From: CAVVXX01 sp963707975
Lineage (GTDB): Bacteria > Pseudomonadota > Alphaproteobacteria > Micropepsales > Micropepsaceae
Direction: 5' to 3'
Assembly: GCA_963707975.1 (NCBI GenBank)
Contig: OY970177.1
Coordinates: forward strand, 2,046,001 to 2,110,000
Length of the DNA: 64,000 bases
Both the position numbers and the translations under genes were made by a program. Position 1 is the stretch's first letter. Each line of letters opens with the position of its first letter. Shown piece after piece: positions 59,046 to 64,000 of this stretch. The notes under the pieces were generated by a model. That model saw only the letters and a program-made list of their open reading frames with translations. It searched no databases and had not been told where the DNA came from.

Positions 59046-60394
59046 ACAACGCGCGTATCGAGAAACGCGGAGGCGGCGCGTGGCATCCTTCTCGCCGCGC
59101 CATCGTTTTGCATGTCGAGCGCAAAACGCGCCCTGTGGGTGCGCGCAGCGCCGAAGAACGTTTGGCCGAAGCGGTTAATCTGACTGCGGCGATCGGTTTG
59201 CATGTTGTTGAAGCGCTGATTGTGCCGCTGGGAAAGCCCACGCCCGCAACATTTTTGGGGGCGGGCAAGGTGACTGAGATAAAGGCGCTTGCTTCGGCCC
59301 TCGAACCCGAACTCCTCATCGTCAACGCGGCGTTATCTCCCGTGCAGCAGCGCAATCTCGAGCGCGCCTGGAGCGCCAAGGTGCTCGACCGCACGGCGCT
59401 CATTCTCGAAATTTTTGGCGAGCGGGCGCGCACGCGGGAGGGCCTGCTGCAAGTGGAGCTCGCGCATCTTACCTATCAGCGCTCGCGGCTGGTGCGAAGC
59501 TGGACGCACCTTGAGCGCCAGAGGGGCGGCTTCGGCTTCCTGGGCGGCCCCGGCGAAACCCAAATCGAAACCGACCGCCGATTGCTGGCCGAGCGCATCG
59601 CCAAAATCCGCAAAGAGCTCGAAGCAGTGAAGCGTACGCGCGGGCTTCACCGCCAGGCGCGCAAGCGGGTGCCTTATTCGGTGGTGGCGCTGGTGGGCTA
59701 CACCAATGCCGGCAAATCCACGTTGTTCAACACGCTGACCAACGCGGAAGTCTTCGCCAAGGACGTGCTGTTCGCCACCCTCGATCCTACCATGCGCGGC
59801 CTTCAGCTTCCTGGCGGACGAAAAATCATTCTCTCCGACACGGTAGGCTTTATCGCCGATCTGCCGACGCAATTGGTCGCCGCTTTCCGCGCCACGCTGG
59901 AAGAAGTGCTGGAGGCCGACATTGTGCTTCATGTGCGCGATATTGCGCACGAGGAATCCGGGGCGCAGAAGGCCGACGTGCTCAAGGTCTTGTCCGGCCT
60001 CGGCGTGGACGGCGAGAAACGTCCGGTAGTGGAAGTCCTCAACAAGATTGACCTGCTGCCGCCTGAAGCGCGCAAGGGAATGCTCACGCGCAATTTCGCC
60101 AAGCCTGGTGCGCCGATTGCCGTTTCGGCGCTGACGGGCGAGGGGCTGGAGTTGCTCAAATTCATGCTTGAAAGCCTGCTGGCGAGCAGCGAGCAAATCT
60201 ACCTGCTGAAGCTCGATCCTGCCGATGGCGCAGCACTGGCTTGGGCCTACGCCCATGGGCGCGTTCTGGAGCGCAAGGACAGGGCCACGGGGCCTGAATT
60301 GCGGCTTGCGATCGATCCCCAAAATATTGACAGGTTCCTTTCGCATTACGGCCACAAAATCATGTTGGAACAGGCCATTCGTCAGGTTTCCTGA
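59042..60394 (+). CDS. hflX: Ribosome-associated GTPase HflX (probable CTG start)
   Basis: A 450-residue GTPase acting on stalled ribosomes. The N-terminal domain has RSAEERLAEAVNLTAAIGL and TFLGAGKVTEIKAL; then GGFGFLGGPGETQIETDRRL; G1 GYTNAGKSTLFN, G3 SDTVGFI, G4 NKID. No ATG or GTG lies at the start. The earliest plausible codon is CTG at 59042, overlapping the hfq TGA by 4 bp (CTGA), like the ATGA/GTGA pairs elsewhere in the window. TTG 59108 is the alternative but would cut the first strand. Confidence 0.93.
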   Translation: MNNARIEKRGGGAWHPSRRAIVLHVERKTRPVGARSAEERLAEAVNLTAAIGLHVVEALIVPLGKPTPATFLGAGKVTEIKALASALEPELLIVNAALSPVQQRNLERAWSAKVLDRTALILEIFGERARTREGLLQVELAHLTYQRSRLVRSWTHLERQRGGFGFLGGPGETQIETDRRLLAERIAKIRKELEAVKRTRGLHRQARKRVPYSVVALVGYTNAGKSTLFNTLTNAEVFAKDVLFATLDPTMRGLQLPGGRKIILSDTVGFIADLPTQLVAAFRATLEEVLEADIVLHVRDIAHEESGAQKADVLKVLSGLGVDGEKRPVVEVLNKIDLLPPEARKGMLTRNFAKPGAPIAVSALTGEGLELLKFMLESLLASSEQIYLLKLDPADGAALAWAYAHGRVLERKDRATGPELRLAIDPQNIDRFLSHYGHKIMLEQAIRQVS

Positions 60395-60426
60395 TGTGAA
60401 TCACAAGCGTGTGGGGATTGTGGACA

Positions 60427-61287
60427 ATGGGCACATTCAGCCGGCGAGAAATGCTCGCCTTTCCGGCAGCTTTGCTTGTTTCAGGCGCTGCATTCGCCAA
60501 CGAAGATGAGTTCGCGGCGCTTGAACGCGCGCATGGCGGACGGCTTGGCCTGGCCGCGCTTGATACAGGTAGCGGCAAACGCATCGCCCATCGCGCCGAC
60601 GAGCGCTTTGCCATGTGCAGCACGTTCAAGCTGCTGGCGAGCGCTGCAGTTCTGCACCGCACCGACCACGGCGAAGAGCATCTCGACAGGGTCATTTCAT
60701 ATTCCAAAGCGAACCTCGTTTTTTATTCGCCGGTCACCGAAAAGCACGTGGGCGAGGGCATGACGGTCGCGGCCCTTTGTGAAGCCGCAGTCAGCCTGAG
60801 CGACAACACGGCCATTGATCTGCTGCTGGCCTCGATGGGCGGCCCGCCGGCAGTCACACGTTTTGCGCGCGCGCTGGGCGATCCCGTAACGCGGCTAGAC
60901 CGCACCGAAACTTCGTTGAACGATGTGGCGCCGGGTGACCATCGCGACACCACAACGCCGAACGCCACGCTGGGCGACATGCAGAAAATCTTGCTCGGCG
61001 ACGCGCTGTCCGGTGCTTCGCGCGATTTGCTCATTCAGTGGCTCAAGAACTGCCAAACCGGCGCACACCGCCTGCGTGCGGGATTGCCCGCTGACTGGGC
61101 CGAAGGCGACAAAACCGGCACCTGGGACGGCGAAAACAACGAGGCTAACGACATCGCCATCCTGTGGCCGCCCGCGCGCAAGCCCGTGCTGATCGCGGCC
61201 TATTATTCGGATTCCCGCGAAAAGGGCGCCGCGCGCGACGCCGTGCTGGCGGAAGCGGGACGCATCGTGGCCCGGCGCTTCGCCTAA
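60427..61287 (+). CDS. Class A beta-lactamase with Tat-type signal
   Basis: A 286-residue serine beta-lactamase hydrolysing beta-lactams in the periplasm. Signal MGTFSRREMLAFPAALLVSG carries a twin-arginine SRREML, so Tat export is likely. Catalytic motifs: STFK (residues 65-68), SDN (125-127), Glu161 in ETSLN, KTG (229-231) followed by TWD. ATG 60427. It stands between hflX and mazG with no repressor nearby. Spectrum cannot be judged. Confidence 0.93.
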   Translation: MGTFSRREMLAFPAALLVSGAAFANEDEFAALERAHGGRLGLAALDTGSGKRIAHRADERFAMCSTFKLLASAAVLHRTDHGEEHLDRVISYSKANLVFYSPVTEKHVGEGMTVAALCEAAVSLSDNTAIDLLLASMGGPPAVTRFARALGDPVTRLDRTETSLNDVAPGDHRDTTTPNATLGDMQKILLGDALSGASRDLLIQWLKNCQTGAHRLRAGLPADWAEGDKTGTWDGENNEANDIAILWPPARKPVLIAAYYSDSREKGAARDAVLAEAGRIVARRFA

Positions 61288-62075
61288 CGTTCGGCCTTCT
61301 TGGCCTGCTGCCAGAGCGCTTCCATTTCGTCGAGCGAGGCGTCCGAAAGCCTCCGGCCCTCGACTTGAAGCGTGTCCTCGATCACCTTGAAGCGGCGAAC
61401 GAATTTGGCATTGGCCACGCGTAAACATGTATCGGGATCGAGCTTCAGATGGCGGGCCAGATTGGCCAGCACAAACAGCAAATCGCCGAACTCCTCGGCC
61501 ATCTTTGCCTTGGAACCAGAGGCTGCGGCGTCTGCAAGCTCACGCGATTCCTCGGCGATCTTGTCGGTAACCGTCATGGCGCTTGGCCAATCGAAGCCAA
61601 CCTCGGCCGCGCGGTCCTGCAGCTTCACGGCACGGGCAAGCGCGGGCAGGGCGGCAGGCACATCGGCCAAGTGGCCGCCTTTATTTGGCTTGGCGGCGCG
61701 TTCGCGGGCCTTGATCTCATCCCATGCCTCGCTCACTTCGCATGCGGTAGCGGCCTTGCTGTCACCGAAAACATGAGGGTGGCGGCGGATCATTTTTTCG
61801 GAGAGGTCCTGCACCACATCGCCGAAATCGAACAGCCCGCGCTCGCTCGCCATCTGGGCGTGGAACACCACTTGCAGCAGCAAATCGCCAAGCTCGTCCT
61901 TCAGCCCTGCGTAATCCTTGGCCTCGATGGCAGCCGACACTTCGTAGGCTTCCTCAATGGTATGGGGCGCAATCGTCGCGAAATCCTGCTCACGGTCCCA
62001 CGGGCAGCCGGTCTTGGGATCTCGCAGCCGGCGCATGAGATCGAGCAGGGTATCTATGTCTGTCTTTTCGGTCAT
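61284..62075 (-). CDS. mazG: Nucleoside triphosphate pyrophosphohydrolase MazG
   Basis: A 263-residue NTP pyrophosphohydrolase. The N-terminal signature LLDLMRRLRDPKTGCPWDRE and EEAYEVSAAIEAKDYAGLKD, then LGDLLLQVVFHAQMASE, and the second MazG-type helix pair EEFGDLLFVLANLARHL. It degrades NTPs and house-cleans mutagenic nucleotides. ATG 62075 chosen. Convergent overlap (4 bp) with the beta-lactamase. A palindromic repeat lies just upstream. Confidence 0.94.
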   Translation of the reverse strand: MTEKTDIDTLLDLMRRLRDPKTGCPWDREQDFATIAPHTIEEAYEVSAAIEAKDYAGLKDELGDLLLQVVFHAQMASERGLFDFGDVVQDLSEKMIRRHPHVFGDSKAATACEVSEAWDEIKARERAAKPNKGGHLADVPAALPALARAVKLQDRAAEVGFDWPSAMTVTDKIAEESRELADAAASGSKAKMAEEFGDLLFVLANLARHLKLDPDTCLRVANAKFVRRFKVIEDTLQVEGRRLSDASLDEMEALWQQAKKAER

Positions 62076-62086
62076 TGCTGGCGAAT

Positions 62087-62154
62087 TGCGATTGGCGAAT
62101 AGCGAATAGGGCAATTCTTCCCTATTCGCTACTCACTATTCGCTATTCGCTTCG
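62087..62154. repeat. ATTCGCT-type inverted/tandem repeat upstream of mazG
   Basis: AGCGAATAGGG (62101-62111) and CCCTATTCGCT (62120-62130) form a perfect 11-bp stem with an 8-bp loop; flanking copies of GCGAAT/ATTCGC extend the symmetry on both sides (62095-62100; 62140-62151). It lies between the MerR gene and mazG, both on the minus strand, 3 bp from the MerR stop. Confidence 0.6.
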
Positions 62155-62156
62155 GC

Positions 62157-62985
62157 TTACTCGCCCAGTTCCTTCAGCTTCGCCTGGGCTTTGGCAATGA
62201 AGGCGAAGATTTCCGTGTTGAGCGGCAGCTTGAGCGCGGCCTTGGGGTCGGCCATTGCGTCGCTCCATACGGCTTTCACCTTGGCGGCAATAGCGGGATC
62301 GCCGCCGGTGAACTGGTTCACCAGCGCGCGCCAGCGCCGCGCCACGGTAAGCGCCACAGGCGAGGCGGGATCGCCTTTGGCCATGGCGGCCTTGGCGTCC
62401 TCGATCACTTTCTCCCATGACTCGCTAACCGCCTTCTGATCGAATTTCTTGGCCGCCAGAGCCTTGGTTTCCTCAGGTGTGAAATATTTTGAGCTGATGG
62501 GATCGAAAATCGCTTTCAGCTCTTCCGGTGTCGCCTTGCTTGCCATCGTCGTCTCCTTGGTGAGGGTGGTGAGGTCGTCGATGGAAAGTTCTTGGCCTGA
62601 AGCCAGCTTCGCCCGTGCGGCACGAACGAGCGTGAGCGCGCGGCTGATCCTTGCGCCTTCGCCGGAAAGCGCCTGTTCCTGCAATGCCAGCACATCACCA
62701 AGCTTGACGCCGCGCTGGTTCAGCAACTCGGCGACCCCGGCCAGCGGTCAATCCTAGCCGTTTGAGAGCCAGCACCTGGTGGAGGCGGGCGAGCTCGGCG
62801 GGACCATAAGTCCGCCATTCGGACGCCGTGCGCACGGGCCTCACCAACCCATGGCGCTCATACAGACGCAGCGCCTTAACGGTGACGCCGAGAAAGCGTG
62901 CCGTTTCAGCGGGACCGAGGTGGCGCCCCTTGCTAACCGCCACCGGCCCACGCGGCGCAACCGCCGTCTTATGTGCGTTGAGCAT
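62157..62985 (-). CDS. MerR family regulator with TipAS-like ligand domain, one frameshift
   Basis: N-terminal MerR HTH (ETARFLGVTVKALRLYERHG, SEWRTYGPAELARLHQVLAL) followed by a coiled-coil linker and a TipAS-type C-terminal domain (SKYFTPEETKALAAKKFD, RWRALVNQFTGGDPAIAAK). TipA proteins bind thiopeptide-like antibiotics and activate their own targets. The frame breaks near 62745 in LKRLGLT|LAGVAELL; removal of one G joins both halves (275 residues). ATG 62985 lies within the 3' end of the upstream VOC gene (17-bp overlap). Confidence 0.85.
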
Positions 62986-63421
62986 TGGCAACGATTTCCT
63001 CCATGGAGAGGTCCTTTTTGACCGGCCCCATGGTCAAGGTAATGGTGAAACCGTCGGGGTCCGAGACGGTGAAATCGCGCGCGTTCCAAGTGCGATCTCC
63101 GGGTTCGCGGACGATTTTAGCACCATGCTGGCGTGCCCGCGCTGCGATGTCGTCCACCGTGCCGCTGGTGACCTGGTAGCTCAGGCTGATGCCCGCGCCC
63201 TTGGGACAGGTTACCGGCTCGCGCTCGGCAAGAAGCAGCAGATCGGCGTAGCGCGCCCAGCGCATATGCGCGAGGGCAGGCGCACCGCCCGGCCCCGGCA
63301 TCACGAACACGCACTGGAAACCCAGCGCCTCCTGATACCAGCGTTGGCTGGCCGCCACGTCGCGCACGGCTAGGGTGGCGAAGGAGGGCATAGGGTAATA
63401 TTCGTCGTCGTGGTGTTGCAT
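62969..63421 (-). CDS. VOC family (glyoxalase/bleomycin-resistance-like) protein
   Basis: A 150-residue VOC-fold protein: MPSFATLAVRDVAASQRWYQ, EALGFQCVFVMPGPGGAP, and the C-terminal WNARDFTVSDPDGFTITLTM. Family members sequester bleomycin-type drugs or carry out glyoxalase/dioxygenase chemistry. ATG 63421 chosen. It overlaps the downstream MerR/TipAS gene, so both are one unit and may act on the same small molecule. Confidence 0.85.
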   Translation of the reverse strand: MQHHDDEYYPMPSFATLAVRDVAASQRWYQEALGFQCVFVMPGPGGAPALAHMRWARYADLLLLAEREPVTCPKGAGISLSYQVTSGTVDDIAARARQHGAKIVREPGDRTWNARDFTVSDPDGFTITLTMGPVKKDLSMEEIVANAQRT

Positions 63422-63739
63422 AGCGGTTTGCTCGTTGATTTCTTTCGGACTGGCTTGTGGAGCCGGACCTTGGGGCCGGCGCAAGTGCAATTATCCCGGC
63501 CTTTCATTCAAGGCTGGTACCGAAAGCGCGGATTTCCGGAATTAAGCGTGAGATGGGTTGGAGCGAGTCGCTCGTCAAGGGGTCAGGGCGGATTTATTCG
63601 CTGAACAACGGCCCAAGGACATTCCCGCCGCCAGCCAGTCATCCTGCCTTACTTCGTATAAGCAATATTATGGGAAATTATTACGCGTTGTTTCACTTCA
63701 CAGACCCATCCACCAAGGCTATGATGCCGGAGGCGCGCC
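63422..63739. other. 318-bp region without a convincing gene
   Basis: Open frames here are short and lack a plausible start or family-like sequence; the right part becomes more AT-rich. A 28-codon frame at 63670 (MGNYYALFHFTDPS...) overlaps the next gene's start but is too short to support. I see no repeat, tRNA or terminator. Confidence 0.5.
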
Positions 63740-64000
63740 ATGAATCAGCGCCCTAACAGCCTTTTCGGTGGTGCCATGCTGAGATTATCGATTGCCTATT
63801 TCTATGACTTGGGAATGGCTATGCGGCCATTAAAGCAGCTTGAGGGAGGACAAAACCTACAAGCCGTTTGGCCGGACCTGTACGCGGCTGAAAATGCGTT
63901 AAATCAGTTTCTGGCTACGGATTGGATGTGGGGCGCGATCAAGTCGTCATATGCACTAGGTCAGCAGCTTTCCACGGCCATCAAGACATTAACATCTGAC
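63740..64000 (+). CDS. Unidentified protein, 5' end only (runs off the window)
   Basis: ATG 63740 with a good GGAGG site 7 bp upstream opens a frame with no stop for 87 codons to the window end (MNQRPNSLFGGAMLRLSIAY..., then NLQAVWPDLYAAENALNQFL). Codon use is more AT-rich than the rest of the window. I do not recognise a family. Complete sequence is needed to judge it. Confidence 0.45.
   Translation, partial: MNQRPNSLFGGAMLRLSIAYFYDLGMAMRPLKQLEGGQNLQAVWPDLYAAENALNQFLATDWMWGAIKSSYALGQQLSTAIKTLTSD

Noticed and set aside
59333..60355. A 340-codon antisense frame within hflX
   Set aside because: Shadow of a conserved GTPase gene; no independent support.

Overview
The window is a gene-dense stretch (about 60 genes, mostly 0-150 bp apart) of a GC-rich alphaproteobacterial chromosome. 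The evidence is conserved gene order and family content: ispDF, ntrYX, D-amino-acid transaminase, hfq and hflX; comF, grxC, a nitrilase-like gene, DUF1178, ubiG, lysC, ptsP; prfA, prmC, DUF4167, clpB; xerD, accA, secA; and the aerobic cobaltochelatase genes cobS/cobT. The order below class is not certain. Most genes are housekeeping. I see no CRISPR array, prophage, insertion sequence transposase, rRNA or tRNA gene.

Layout. 1-8.3 kb: end of a B12-dependent methylmalonyl-CoA mutase gene, a DUF3108 protein, rpmB, a VUT-like membrane protein, cobT/cobS, a J-domain protein, bolA and a CorC/CNNM-type membrane protein. 8.4-20 kb: aroB/aroK, a 46-residue membrane peptide, a secreted TPR-like protein, xerD, accA, secA, argJ, mutT and a methyltransferase gene carrying an in-frame palindromic repeat. 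20-36 kb: comF, grxC, a nitrilase-like hydrolase, DUF1178, a GFA protein, ubiG, lysC, ptsP, a RodZ-like protein, ispG, prfA/prmC, DUF4167, clpB and an FkbM methyltransferase. 36-48 kb: an M23 peptidase, a HAAS/PadR pair, gamma-glutamyltransferase/msrA, a CDP-alcohol phosphatidyltransferase, thiO, a Ca/Na antiporter, a HIT protein, nadK/moaA and glpK. 48-64 kb: an acyl-CoA/ACP synthetase, lipA, a COQ10-like protein, cinA/pgpA/ispDF, ntrYX, a transaminase, hfq/hflX, a Tat-exported class A beta-lactamase, mazG, a MerR/TipAS regulator with a VOC protein, and the start of an unknown gene.

Functional links. Methylmalonyl-CoA mutase needs the cobalamin that CobS/CobT help make. ispG and ispDF belong to the MEP isoprenoid pathway. 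aroB/aroK make shikimate intermediates. ptsP and ntrYX suggest nitrogen-linked phosphorelay control. Many operons use 4-bp ATGA/GTGA stop-start overlaps.

The dominant anomaly is technical. At least 21 single- or two-base indels interrupt eleven genes, many of them essential (secA, prfA, nadK, ispG, lysC, ptsP and others), and glpK has one in-frame amber codon. Most of the indels are one extra base. Correcting them restores family-typical lengths, so I read them as sequencing or assembly error. The genuinely biological oddities are several unrelated palindromic repeat elements, one of them translated inside a methyltransferase gene, and a few small translationally coupled membrane-peptide genes. 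I found no convincing new multi-gene system.
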